A stretch of 64,000 nt of DNA from Bradyrhizobium sp. SZCCT0153 (GTDB lineage Bacteria > Pseudomonadota > Alphaproteobacteria > Rhizobiales > Xanthobacteraceae). The notes beneath the pieces are model-generated. The model was not told where the DNA came from. It saw only the letters and a list, made by a program, of their open reading frames with translations, and ran no database searches. Numbering within the stretch: position 1 is the stretch's first letter; every line of letters begins with the position of its first letter. Position numbers and translations under genes: made by a program. The DNA lies in the NCBI RefSeq assembly GCF_018129995.1, contig NZ_JAFCKS010000004.1, positions 558,001-622,000 on the forward strand, written 5' to 3'. Of the stretch, positions 35,506 to 42,900 are shown one piece after another.

Positions 35506-36377
35506 GAGTTCGGGCCATGATCCGATGCCGCGAGATAGGAGCAGCCGATCTTGACGCCATCGCCGATCTTCTGACACGCGGATTTCCGATCCGCTCGCGC
35601 AACTACTGGATCGACGGACTCCGGCGCCTGTCTGTGCGGGAGACGCCCGACAATTTCCCGCGCTTCGGCTACATGCTCGAGCATGACCGCAGGCCCGTCG
35701 GCGCTCTGCTGTTGATCCACACCGCACGGAATGATGACGGCTGTGCCTCCATTCGCTGCAATCTCTCCAGCTGGTACCTGGAACCTGCTTTTCGCAGCTA
35801 TGCGCCGATGCTGACCAAGGTCGCGCAGCGCAACAAGGACGTCACCTACGTCAATATCAGTCCGGCGCAATGGACCTGGCGCGCCATCGAAGCGCAGGGA
35901 TTCCGGCGCTATTGCGGCGGGTTATTTTTCTCTTTTCCGGCGGTGTCGCGTCCGGTCAAGGCTATGCGCGTCGAAGTCGTCGGGCCGGACGCACAGACGG
36001 TCGACGGCTTGTCCGAAGCCGACGGCGCGCTGCTAGCACGTCACGCAGCTTACGGCTGCCTCAGCCTGGTATGCCGCGCCGCCGATGGCCCCGCCTTTCC
36101 GTTTGTCCTGCAGCCGATGCGCGTCGGTCGCATCAGGCTGCCGGCGATGCAGATGATCTATTGCCCCGATGTGGCCGATTATGTCGCGTGCGCCGGCGCT
36201 ATCGGCCGCTTCTTGCTGCGGCGCGGCAGGATATCGATTGCACTCGACGCCAACGGCCCCGTAGTTGCCCTCGTCGGCATCTACAGGAAGCAAATCGGCT
36301 GCAAATACTTCAAGGGTCCTCATTGCCCCCGGCTTGCCGATCTATCGGATTCCGAACTGGTGATTTACGGACCATAG
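35502..36377 (+). CDS. GNAT-like acyltransferase family protein
   Basis: A 291-residue protein starting MRVRAMIRCREIGAADLDAI. It contains GALLLIHTAR and SSWYLEPAFRSYAPMLTKVA, where the acetyl-CoA loop of a GNAT fold is expected, but a clean Q/R-x-x-G-x-G/A motif is not visible. The C-terminal 100 residues (RLPAMQMIYCPDVADYVACA) may be a second, degenerate lobe. It could acylate an amino group of the cluster's product. GTG at 35502 overlaps the metA-like stop; ATG at 35517 is an alternative start. This is the last intact gene of the plus-strand unit. Confidence 0.65.
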   Translation: MRVRAMIRCREIGAADLDAIADLLTRGFPIRSRNYWIDGLRRLSVRETPDNFPRFGYMLEHDRRPVGALLLIHTARNDDGCASIRCNLSSWYLEPAFRSYAPMLTKVAQRNKDVTYVNISPAQWTWRAIEAQGFRRYCGGLFFSFPAVSRPVKAMRVEVVGPDAQTVDGLSEADGALLARHAAYGCLSLVCRAADGPAFPFVLQPMRVGRIRLPAMQMIYCPDVADYVACAGAIGRFLLRRGRISIALDANGPVVALVGIYRKQIGCKYFKGPHCPRLADLSDSELVIYGP

Positions 36378-36405
36378 TTCAGTCGTCCCAAATTGGAGAT
36401 TCGTC

Positions 36406-36777
36406 ATGGATCCCGGCAACAGCTCCGTCAGTCATTCGCGGACACTGAAATTCTTCCGGGCCAGTGGCACGAGGGTAACGTGCCGATCTTGGGGCCACGC
36501 ACCCATGGGCTCTGGCTCCCCTCGATCGCGTTCGATGGCGCGCGCGCCTTCGAAGGCGTTCGACCTTGATCGTCATTGCGCCCGCGTCAATCAATCCGCG
36601 GTCAACTTCGGGCTCAAAGTCGTCGATCTCGGCACGTGGCTCGGACTGTCGCGTGAAGGCATCGCTCGTTTCCCAGTCGATGCCGAACCGTACATTTGCC
36701 CGATGTACTGGCCGCAGAACGGCGTTGCGGAAAGTGCGCTGAGCCGAGGCAACTCGTACACGCCTCAGTATGACTGA
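36406..36777 (+). pseudogene. Branched-chain aminotransferase (IlvE-type) remnant, frameshifted
   Basis: An ATG with GGAG upstream, 28 bp after the acyltransferase gene, opens a frame that loses similarity at once. The +2-shifted frame then reads GQWHEGNVPILGPRTHGLWL and PSIAFDGARAFEGVRP before a stop near 36570. The original frame resumes with DLDRHCARVNQSAVNFGLK and SREGIARFPVDAEPYICPMY. Together these match the first third of a fold-type IV branched-chain aminotransferase. The rest, including the PLP lysine, is gone. At least two frameshifts plus truncation mark it as dead. It was probably once part of the plus-strand operon. Confidence 0.8.
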
Positions 36778-36826
36778 ATGAGCCAATCCCATTGATGTTG
36801 CCATCGAGAATCGGATGCGCAACTGG

Positions 36827-36860
36827 CGCATCCTGCGGGGACGTCATCCTGCAGGATGCG
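36827..36860. repeat. Inverted repeat between convergent genes
   Basis: CGCATCCTGC at 36827-36836 is repeated as GCAGGATGCG at 36851-36860, with an inner CATCCTGCAGGATG palindrome overlapping the right arm. It lies between the aminotransferase remnant and the convergent small secreted-protein gene and may act as a terminator; no T-run follows. Confidence 0.4.
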
Positions 36861-36886
36861 GCGTTCAGAGCCGGAAATGGCGGCCG

Positions 36887-37162
36887 TCAGCGGCAGACAT
36901 AAGCCCCGTTGACCAGCACGCGGACGCATGCCGTGCCGACCGCGGCCGCGCCGACGGCCGCACCGCCAACCACCGCGCGCCTGGTCGTGCGGCGTGCAAC
37001 GCCGGCCACCGACACTGGCGTGAGGGGCCGTCCGACGCGTGCCTGGGCCTCGCCCAGCGATAGCGAAAGGCCTTCGTCAGCTGACCAGCCAAGCGAACCA
37101 GATACTCCGAGGGCGATCACGGCAACAGCGAGTAGGAGCTTTCCGAGCATGCCACGCTTCAT
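36887..37162 (-). CDS. Small exported protein with Val/Ala/Gly-rich C-terminus
   Basis: A 91-residue protein starting MKRGMLGKLLLAVAVIALGV, a clear signal peptide with likely cleavage near GWSA. The mature part contains RRAVVGGAAVGAAAVGTACV, a glycine-zipper-like hydrophobic stretch, and ends NGAYVCR. The start at 37162 has GGAG 6 bp upstream; an ATG 12 bp earlier is in frame. A FixK-type palindrome at 37222-37235 lies 59 bp upstream, so expression at low oxygen is predicted. Function unknown. Confidence 0.65.
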   Translation of the reverse strand: MKRGMLGKLLLAVAVIALGVSGSLGWSADEGLSLSLGEAQARVGRPLTPVSVAGVARRTTRRAVVGGAAVGAAAVGTACVRVLVNGAYVCR

Positions 37163-37544
37163 GATGGTCTCCATTCTGTGAGAGTGAATTTGGATCGATC
37201 CATGGACTGGTGCTCCGACCATTGATCAAGGTCAAGGAACTCGGAGAAATGTCCCAAGCGGTCGGTGACAGGCTCCGAGGCGGCATGGCGCTACTCGATC
37301 TGCGCTTCATCATCTCTGTCGTTTGGTCCGTTGGCCCGTGTTGCGCCGCGACAAATTTGCCGAATGCGAAGCAAAATCTGGCAACGACACCACTTCTCAA
37401 TTCGTGCTCATCATGAAGCGTCTCGTCCGCCAGGCGTGACCAGCTTCTTGCCTCGGCCATCCACGCGGATCGGTTTTCCGGATCCCGGCTCGCAAGCTGC
37501 CGGCAAAGTGCTGCGCGCGAACTCAGCTCGAACTGACTCATCAT
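37077..37544 (-). CDS. Small conserved-looking protein with doubtful C-terminal extension
   Basis: The first 60 or so residues (MMSQFELSSRAALCRQLASR, then AEARSWSRLADETL) look like a small helical protein recurrent in Bradyrhizobium, normally about 70-90 residues long. Here the frame stays open to 155 residues, runs through a FixK-type palindrome and into the next gene on the same strand. The 3' half is therefore probably not native, and a lost stop or a frameshift is likely. The true end may be near 37300. Confidence 0.45.
   Translation of the reverse strand: MMSQFELSSRAALCRQLASRDPENRSAWMAEARSWSRLADETLHDEHELRSGVVARFCFAFGKFVAAQHGPTDQTTEMMKRRSSSAMPPRSLSPTAWDISPSSLTLINGRSTSPWIDPNSLSQNGDHHEAWHARKAPTRCCRDRPRSIWFAWLVS
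37222..37235. promoter_or_regulatory. FixK/FNR-type box
   Basis: TTGATCAAGGTCAA matches TTGAT-N4-(A/G)TCAA. It lies 59 bp upstream of the start codon at 37162 (minus strand), suitable for class II activation of the small exported protein. Confidence 0.7.
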
Positions 37545-37925
37545 CGGCCCTCCCTGCCAGAAGCTCGATGTACACCACGAGAGTCCTACGCTGCGAGCCG
37601 CGCCCGTCCAATTGCTCTCGTGGTCATTGTACCAAAGTGCATGTCACCGGAGCTGACCAAGCTGTGCAGCGTCGCGCGAGGCAACGTCGCTAAAACCCGA
37701 TTCGTTGATCTGGCTCAAGCGAAGCCGGGCGGCAATGCGATGAACATCAGCCTGCTGAAGCATGCGTGCGCGAATGCCCCGCAAGCCTCGGCAAGTGCTT
37801 CGCCAGGGATACGCCGCGGCAGATGCAACGGCGGTTCGATTTAGGCAACCACGCCCATGCAGGTTGCGTTGTTTCGCCAATGTTGCCGCCGCCGGCCGTT
37901 GCTTTCCGGACGAAAAACCGCGGCA
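37545..37925. other. Intergenic region without a supported gene
   Basis: About 381 bp. Short open frames on both strands (for example 37620-37844 plus) have no recognisable features. No operator or terminator was identified. Confidence 0.4.
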
Positions 37926-38375
37926 ATGATGGCGCCGACAATGCCCGTCTCGTCATACCTGGTCTATGTCGGCGGTGCGTTGCTGGCGCTGCTCTTCATT
38001 GCGGATGCCTTTCTTCTGGATCGGCCCGCCATGCGCGGCGGGCCCGGTGCTTCGGTCGCCATCCGCATCCATTCCAATTTGAAATTGCCGGAGCGAGTCG
38101 TTCTCGACACCAGCCAGCCCACGATCGTGCCGACGGACATCGCGAAGGCGGAGCTTGCTGCCCCGCCCGGCGCCGACTCCCGAGAGATACGCGCGCAGGA
38201 GGCATTTGCCCAGCTTCGACCGCTCGATGCAGAACGACTGCAATCGCGTCAGTCGACAAAGCCTGAAGCGAAGCCGCAGCGTCAAAGCAAAATTGCAAGA
38301 AGGCACATCGAAAGACGCATCCGGCTCGTTGCGCGACCGCCGCAATTTGGCTGGTTCGGGTCCCAGTTGTGGTGA
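37926..38375 (+). CDS. Small membrane-anchored hypothetical protein
   Basis: A 149-residue protein with one N-terminal membrane helix (YLVYVGGALLALLFIADAFLL, about residues 10-30). A soluble part follows with a proline-containing segment and a strongly basic C-terminal region (RQSKIARRHIERRIRLVARP). It is probably anchored in the inner membrane. Start choice is uncertain: ATGs at 37926 and 37941 are both plausible and no clear Shine-Dalgarno was seen. Function unknown. Confidence 0.55.
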   Translation: MMAPTMPVSSYLVYVGGALLALLFIADAFLLDRPAMRGGPGASVAIRIHSNLKLPERVVLDTSQPTIVPTDIAKAELAAPPGADSREIRAQEAFAQLRPLDAERLQSRQSTKPEAKPQRQSKIARRHIERRIRLVARPPQFGWFGSQLW

Positions 38376-38496
38376 GCATGGCCGGTCCGATCGCTGGGTC
38401 TGAGCGGCCATGGCAACGACGCTGATCGCTGACGACGATCAATGCACGTCGAGCAATTGACGACTGAAACGTCCTCGAGATCGGGAGATCGCAGAC

Positions 38497-38767
38497 ATGC
38501 GTGAAACTTCAAGGTGTGAACCAGTCGCTCGCCGAGAGGCTCTTTCGCTGCCGGGATTGGCCGCGGCGCTCGGATTGGCGCCATCCGGCGCGTTCCTGTT
38601 CGGAATACAAGCGCTGGCGCAGACGGTCGGCATGGAACGACGCCAAGAGAGACGGGGAAGCACGTCATGAGCGGCGCACGAGACGCACCGAGCGTCGCGA
38701 AGAGCGGCGCAACCAGGACGACGACATGATCTCACCGGTCATTTTGGGTCGACAGATATCCGCTTGA
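38497..38767 (+). pseudogene. Possible frameshifted small exported Arg-rich protein
   Basis: The ATG at 38497 opens a 57-codon frame with a signal-like hydrophobic stretch (ALSLPGLAAALGLAPSGAFL, then ALAQTVGMERRQERR) that stops at 38670. The Arg/Glu-repeat tail expected after MERRQERR appears instead in another frame as HERRTRRTERREERRNQ, up to 38767. One frameshift between about 38640 and 38670 would join them. A sequencing error, a real disruption or a short functional peptide are all possible. Confidence 0.45.
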
Positions 38768-38788
38768 TCGCGATACGGGAGCTGGCGG

Positions 38789-39052
38789 ATGCCGCAGATC
38801 TGGTACGTTACCTTCGAAGTGCACAGGCGTGGGACCTTGCCGAAGCGGCGAAGTCCCCGGGAGACCCGCACATTCGAGAACGAAGAAGAAGCGCGGGCTT
38901 TTGCGCGAGAGAAGTTCAATGAAGGATTGATCGTGTTCGCAGGCACGCTCAATCCCTCTTTGCCGCGACGGCTGATCCCCTCGAGCGACATCCCGTCCTG
39001 GATCGAGCAAGACGAGGAGGTCTCCGGGGCCAAGCGCGACCTGGAAAGATAG
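38789..39052 (+). CDS. Small conserved-looking hypothetical protein
   Basis: An 87-residue protein starting MPQIWYVTFEVHRRGTLPKR, then TFENEEEARAFAREKFNEGL and AGTLNPSLPRRLIPS. The layout (short strand, TFExExEARxFAR helix, AGTLNPxxPR) recurs in small rhizobial proteins of unknown function that I recognise. It is likely a cytoplasmic single-domain protein. Confidence 0.65.
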   Translation: MPQIWYVTFEVHRRGTLPKRRSPRETRTFENEEEARAFAREKFNEGLIVFAGTLNPSLPRRLIPSSDIPSWIEQDEEVSGAKRDLER

Positions 39053-39357
39053 TCGACGCAATCGCATCCGATCCTTGCCTGTCACGAGAAGCGAACCCTG
39101 GCGGGCAGGCTGCTTTCCGTCATTCGGACCAAGTCATCAACGGTCAAGTCATCAGCGGACAGGTCGTTCGTGCCGGCCGGCGAGACAGATTAGGGTCGAG
39201 TTTCAGTGCCGAGTTCGAAAAGTCTTGAGTGTTGCCATTATGGCACGGGGAGATCGAACGCTCGCCCGTAGAGTTTCAGCCGGAAGTTGGGGGATGATTG
39301 CATTGCAACAACCCGCCGTTTCGAGCAATCAGAGACGGCCGGCAAGGAGAGCACACA
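39053..39357. other. Intergenic region upstream of the outer-membrane protein gene
   Basis: A 305-bp gap with no supported gene. It should carry the promoter of the beta-barrel gene at 39358; a GGAGA sequence about 10 bp before that ATG is its ribosome-binding site. No FixK-type palindrome is present. Confidence 0.4.
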
Positions 39358-40113
39358 ATGAGAAGGCTTCTGCTGACAACCGTTGGTCTGGTGGCGCTGT
39401 GCGCGGGGGGGACCGCCATGGCTGCCGATATGGCCGTAAAGGCTCCGCCACCGGCACCGATTATTCCGATCTACAATTGGACCGGCTTCTATATCGGCGG
39501 CAATGGTGGCTGGGCGCAGAACCACAACTGCGTTGATTTCCTTGACGCGGCCGGCGTAGCCGTCGCTTCCGGCTGCCGCGATCGGTCCGGTGGCGTCATC
39601 GGTGGCCAGCTCGGTTATCGCTGGCAAGCCAGCCAGTGGGTGTTTGGTCTGGAAGCTCAAGGCGATTGGGCGGATCTCAGCAACCAGCGCGTCAGCCTGA
39701 TCGATGCGACGCTGTCCACGCGCTCCAAGACCAGTGCCATCGGCCTCTTCACCGGCCAGATCGGTTACGCCTGGAATGCGTCGCTGCTCTATGTGAAGGG
39801 CGGCGCGGCGGTCACCGACAACCGCCTCAGCATTCTTGACACGCCCTCCGGCACCGAGCTGGTCGCGCAAAGCGCAACCCGCTGGGGTGGCGTCATTGGT
39901 GTTGGGTTCGAGTATGGCTTCACGCCGAACTGGTCGGTGGGTCTCGAATACGACCATTTGTTCATGGGACACCGGAATAATTCGTTCACGATCGCTGATC
40001 CGCGACTTGCCGCCTTTGTCAACGACCGGGTCACCCAGGACGTCGATATGGTCACCGTGCGCTTCAACTACCGCTTCGGTAGCTATGGCAACCCGGTCGT
40101 CGCGAGGTACTGA
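39358..40113 (+). CDS. Outer-membrane beta-barrel protein (Omp25/Omp31-like porin family)
   Basis: A 251-residue protein with a signal peptide (MRRLLLTTVGLVALCAGGTA, cleaved near AMAAD). The mature protein starts with the typical PIYNWTGFYIGGNGGWA strand and ends with an alternating aromatic strand, VRFNYRFG, followed by a short tail. Eight to ten beta strands are predicted. Such proteins are abundant small barrels of the rhizobial outer membrane. An intrinsic terminator follows 25 bp after the stop, so it is probably monocistronic. Confidence 0.9.
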   Translation: MRRLLLTTVGLVALCAGGTAMAADMAVKAPPPAPIIPIYNWTGFYIGGNGGWAQNHNCVDFLDAAGVAVASGCRDRSGGVIGGQLGYRWQASQWVFGLEAQGDWADLSNQRVSLIDATLSTRSKTSAIGLFTGQIGYAWNASLLYVKGGAAVTDNRLSILDTPSGTELVAQSATRWGGVIGVGFEYGFTPNWSVGLEYDHLFMGHRNNSFTIADPRLAAFVNDRVTQDVDMVTVRFNYRFGSYGNPVVARY

Positions 40114-40138
40114 GCTCTCCCGGTCTGAGGTCTTCAGG

Positions 40139-40168
40139 GGGCCGGCAGCAGTGCCGGCCCTGATTTTT
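40139..40168 (+). terminator. Rho-independent terminator after the outer-membrane protein gene
   Basis: The stem GGGCCGGCA / TGCCGGCCC (9 bp, loop GCAG) is followed by TGATTTTT. It closes the plus-strand gene and lies just before the end of the convergent minus-strand gene at 40192. Confidence 0.85.
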
Positions 40169-40191
40169 CCGGGGCTATCGCAGCAGGCCGA

Positions 40192-40431
40192 TCAGCGCCT
40201 GCCAACGCGATCGACTGGACCGCCGCGATTGGCCGGAGTGCCGGGCCGCACTGCCTCGCGTGCAACTGCGCCCGCGACGGGTCTGGGCCGCAGCACGACG
40301 CCCGCCCGCGCGACACAGCTGGGTGGATAGTCGACATATTGGCAGTACACCACGGCATTGGCGCTTTCAGAACTCGCGAAGACGTATCCGATCATCACCA
40401 ACGCGACGGCTAATCCGATTGATGGCTTCAT
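40192..40431 (-). CDS. Small secreted protein with paired cysteines
   Basis: A 79-residue protein starting MKPSIGLAVALVMIGYVFAS, a signal peptide with likely cleavage near ANA. The mature part has VYCQYVDYPPSCVARAGVVL, with two cysteines nine residues apart, and a basic Pro/Arg-rich tail. Similar YCxYxxYPxxCV peptides are common in Bradyrhizobium; function unknown. A perfect FixK-type palindrome lies 54 bp upstream of the start. Confidence 0.65.
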   Translation of the reverse strand: MKPSIGLAVALVMIGYVFASSESANAVVYCQYVDYPPSCVARAGVVLRPRPVAGAVAREAVRPGTPANRGGPVDRVGRR

Positions 40432-40485
40432 TTCCGGCCTCCTCTGGATTGGAGCCGTAGTCGATGCCTGCGCTCTGCGTGCGAG

Positions 40486-40499
40486 TTGATCCAGATCAA
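40486..40499. promoter_or_regulatory. FixK/FNR-type box
   Basis: TTGATCCAGATCAA, a perfect dyad, lies 54 bp upstream of the start codon at 40431 (minus strand). Confidence 0.75.
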
Positions 40500-40585
40500 C
40501 GAAAGTGTAGCGCCCGCGCCAGCAAGACGCAGAGCGCAGAGTGACGGTAGCAAAAGCGCGTGCTCATTAAGTCCCGAGCCAGGAT

Positions 40586-41080
40586 TCACCAGCCGGAGTA
40601 ATAGCTCCGCCTCGCGTAGTAGCCGCCATAACCGCCATAACTGCCGTAGGCGCCATAAGCGCTGGGCGGACAATAATCGGAGCCGTATCCGCCGCCGTAA
40701 TAGGAGTATCCTCCTCCGTAGTAGGGGCTTCCGCCATAGTAGCCGGAGCTTGCGATCGCGCCGCCGACGAGGGCGCCTGCTACGACGGCGCCGGCTCCCC
40801 ATCCGCGATAGCCATAACCTCTATATCCATAACCTCTGTAGCCATATCCGGCGCTGCGATAACCCAGGCCACGATAACCCCATCCTCCTCCGCGGTAGCC
40901 TCCGCCCCATCCGCCGCGATAGCCCCAGCCGCCATAGCGTGCCTGCACGACATCGTTGTCGAGCACGGCTTTCATCGCGCCGACATGGGTCGGCAACGGC
41001 GCGGCTTGGCTTCCGGGTACAAAAATGAACGTGCCGGCGACAGTAAGAATCGTCGTAAATGCTGCCTTCGTGAACGTCAT
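40586..41080 (-). CDS. Gly/Tyr-rich exported repeat protein
   Basis: A 164-residue protein with a signal peptide (TILTVAGTFIFVPGSQA). A short acidic segment is followed by runs of GYRGYGYRGYGYRGW (about 85-100), a small Gly/Ala/Val hydrophobic stretch (GAVVAGALVGGAIASSG), and more YYGGG repeats. The composition suggests a disordered or aggregating surface or periplasmic protein. A FixK-type box at 41191-41204 lies 110 bp upstream. It may be cell-envelope related; no function can be assigned. Confidence 0.7.
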   Translation of the reverse strand: MTFTKAAFTTILTVAGTFIFVPGSQAAPLPTHVGAMKAVLDNDVVQARYGGWGYRGGWGGGYRGGGWGYRGLGYRSAGYGYRGYGYRGYGYRGWGAGAVVAGALVGGAIASSGYYGGSPYYGGGYSYYGGGYGSDYCPPSAYGAYGSYGGYGGYYARRSYYSGW

Positions 41081-41190
41081 AACGTCCTCCGTCTGGGTTG
41101 AAATATCGACAGACCGGCGAGGGAAGGGCTCCGTCGCGCGGGCGGCATCACCGTGCAGATGAAATGTTTGCGGTCGCTGCGGAACCGGCC

Positions 41191-41204
41191 TTGATTTGAA
41201 TCAA
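41191..41204. promoter_or_regulatory. FixK/FNR-type box
   Basis: TTGATTTGAATCAA lies 110 bp upstream of the minus-strand start at 41080. The gene on its other side (41242) ends toward it, so the Gly/Tyr-rich protein gene is the likely target. Confidence 0.65.
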
Positions 41205-41241
41205 ACGAGCGGAGATGGACGCCCTAAGCGGCGCCGGCCGG

Positions 41242-41775
41242 TCACCGGCTCGCTTGTCCGAGGCGCCGCGCCAGATGGATCGTATGCGGGTCGCTGCGCG
41301 CGTCCGGCTTGAAACCGAACTTGCCGAACACGGCCAGCATCGCCTTGTTCTCGGGCAGGACTTCTGCCGTGAGCTCGTGCAATCCCGAATTGACGGCAAT
41401 CCTGCCGAGATGATCCATCAGGATAGAGCCGACGCCGCGTCCCTGCCAGGCATCGACGACGACGAAGGCCATCTCGGCCCGTCCGGGCTCGAAGACAACG
41501 TATCGACCGCCTCCGACGATGATGTCCCGGCCGGCCTGCGCGGCCAGCACCACCAGCGCGACGTGATTACTGAAATCGACCTCCATGAAGAAGGCCCGCT
41601 CCTTGTCGGAGAAATGACGCTTCATGGCAAAGAACCGGCGCTGCAGCGACTGCGGGCTCGTCTGGTCCAGTGCGGCGAGCATATCGGCCTCATCCTCCGG
41701 CCGAAGCGCGCGGATCTCGACCGGGCTGCCGTCCCGCAGGTGCTCTGTTGCGCTGTATGTGGCGGTGTTCGACAT
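41242..41775 (-). CDS. GNAT N-acetyltransferase
   Basis: A 177-residue GNAT-fold protein: VEIRALRPEDEADMLAALDQ at the start, MAFVVVDAWQGRGVGSILMD containing the acetyl-CoA pyrophosphate-binding (Q/R)-x-x-G-x-G/A motif, and ENKAMLAVFGKFGFKPD, the typical C-terminal strand-helix. The proteins most like it occur as C-terminal domains of Pat-type lysine acetyltransferases; stand-alone forms are frequent too. The ATG at 41775 is preferred to 41808. A FixK-type box 75 bp upstream is shared with the divergent HD-domain gene. Confidence 0.87.
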   Translation of the reverse strand: MSNTATYSATEHLRDGSPVEIRALRPEDEADMLAALDQTSPQSLQRRFFAMKRHFSDKERAFFMEVDFSNHVALVVLAAQAGRDIIVGGGRYVVFEPGRAEMAFVVVDAWQGRGVGSILMDHLGRIAVNSGLHELTAEVLPENKAMLAVFGKFGFKPDARSDPHTIHLARRLGQASR

Positions 41776-41850
41776 GCGCGGTCTTGTCTCAGGAGCTTGC
41801 CAATGCAACTACCGGAGCCTCGTCCATGACCAACCCGGTTGGCTGCGGGC

Positions 41851-41864
41851 TTGATCTGTGTCAA
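41851..41864. promoter_or_regulatory. FixK/FNR-type box in a divergent promoter
   Basis: TTGATCTGTGTCAA lies 75 bp from the GNAT start (41775, minus) and 118 bp from the HD-domain gene start (41983, plus). Confidence 0.65.
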
Positions 41865-41982
41865 GGGCCGGCGCGATATCGGCCGCCGTACTTGTTCGTT
41901 CGCGGCGCTTGACTCATGGGGCGCGGAGAGTGGTGAGCCAGATCTAAAATATCGTCCCCATCTACCATCATGGAGCGGCCTG

Positions 41983-42828
41983 ATGATCACAGTTCCGGAA
42001 CTGGTGTCGCAAGCTCTGGGCGCATTTCTGACCACAGAAACCAAGGACCGGTTCGGCGCCTCGCATTCCGGTCTGACCGAATTGCTTCCGTTCGCGGCAA
42101 AGCTCACCATGGAGTGCATCGGCAATAGCGATGCCCTCTATCATAACATCGAGCATACGTTGCTCGTGACCCTTGCCGGGCACGATATTCTGACCGGTCG
42201 TTCGCTGCTGCGTCCCACCACGGCGAACGACTATGCGAATTTCATTCTGGCATGCCTTGCCCATGACATCGGATACGTGCGCGGCGTCGTTCAAGGCGAT
42301 GAGGACGAGCTGTTCATCGCCGACGTGAACGGCGGCACTGTTCGTCTGCCGCGAGGATCGTCTGACGCGGCTCTCGCGCCATACCATGTCGATCGCTCGA
42401 AGCTGTTCGTGCTGGAGCGGTTGGATTCTGTCGAACAGCTGGACGCAGAGCGGGTCGCTCGTGCGATCGAGTATACCCGGTTTCCTTATACGATGCCCTC
42501 TAACGATAGCCTCATGGAGGAGGAGGGATTGTTGCTGCGCGCAGCTGATCTCATCGGTCAGCTCGGCGATCCCAATTATCTGAAGAAGTCGAACGCACTG
42601 TTCTACGAGTTTGAAGAGATCGGACTCAACAAGACCTTGGGCTACGCAACGCCGGCGGACGTCGTCTACAAATATCCGCAATTCTATTGGAGCAACGTAG
42701 CTCCCCAGATCCAGCCGGCGATACGCTACCTCAACGTGACCTCGCGCGGTCGGCAATGGATAGCGAGTCTCTACGGCAACGTATTCAGGGCCGAGCGTGA
42801 ACTCAACCTGTCCGGACCTCAGCCCTAG
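41983..42828 (+). CDS. HD-domain phosphohydrolase-like protein
   Basis: A 281-residue all-helical protein. Putative metal ligands follow the HD pattern: HNIEHTLLV near residues 48-56 and CLAHDIGYVRG near 92-102 (the HD doublet), with a distal acidic/His region later. It could hydrolyse a nucleotide or cyclic nucleotide; the substrate is not evident. The upstream open extension to 41839 passes through the FixK-type box and is rejected in favour of ATG 41983. Confidence 0.75.
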   Translation: MITVPELVSQALGAFLTTETKDRFGASHSGLTELLPFAAKLTMECIGNSDALYHNIEHTLLVTLAGHDILTGRSLLRPTTANDYANFILACLAHDIGYVRGVVQGDEDELFIADVNGGTVRLPRGSSDAALAPYHVDRSKLFVLERLDSVEQLDAERVARAIEYTRFPYTMPSNDSLMEEEGLLLRAADLIGQLGDPNYLKKSNALFYEFEEIGLNKTLGYATPADVVYKYPQFYWSNVAPQIQPAIRYLNVTSRGRQWIASLYGNVFRAERELNLSGPQP

Positions 42829-42843
42829 AAGACCCATCGCCGC

Positions 42844-42857
42844 TTGATCTGGATCAA
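42844..42857. promoter_or_regulatory. FixK/FNR-type box
   Basis: TTGATCTGGATCAA, a perfect dyad, lies 43 bp upstream of the ATG at 42901 and 15 bp after the HD-domain gene stop. Confidence 0.75.
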
Positions 42858-42900
42858 GATCGCCGCGCGAGTGCGGAGATTAGCGTCGCCTGCAACCTGC

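Noticed and set aside
1..36800. FixK-type boxes in the EPS and carrier-protein regions
   Set aside because: Looked for TTGAT-N4-ATCAA-like dyads in intergenic gaps; none of the quality seen to the right of 36.8 kb was found.
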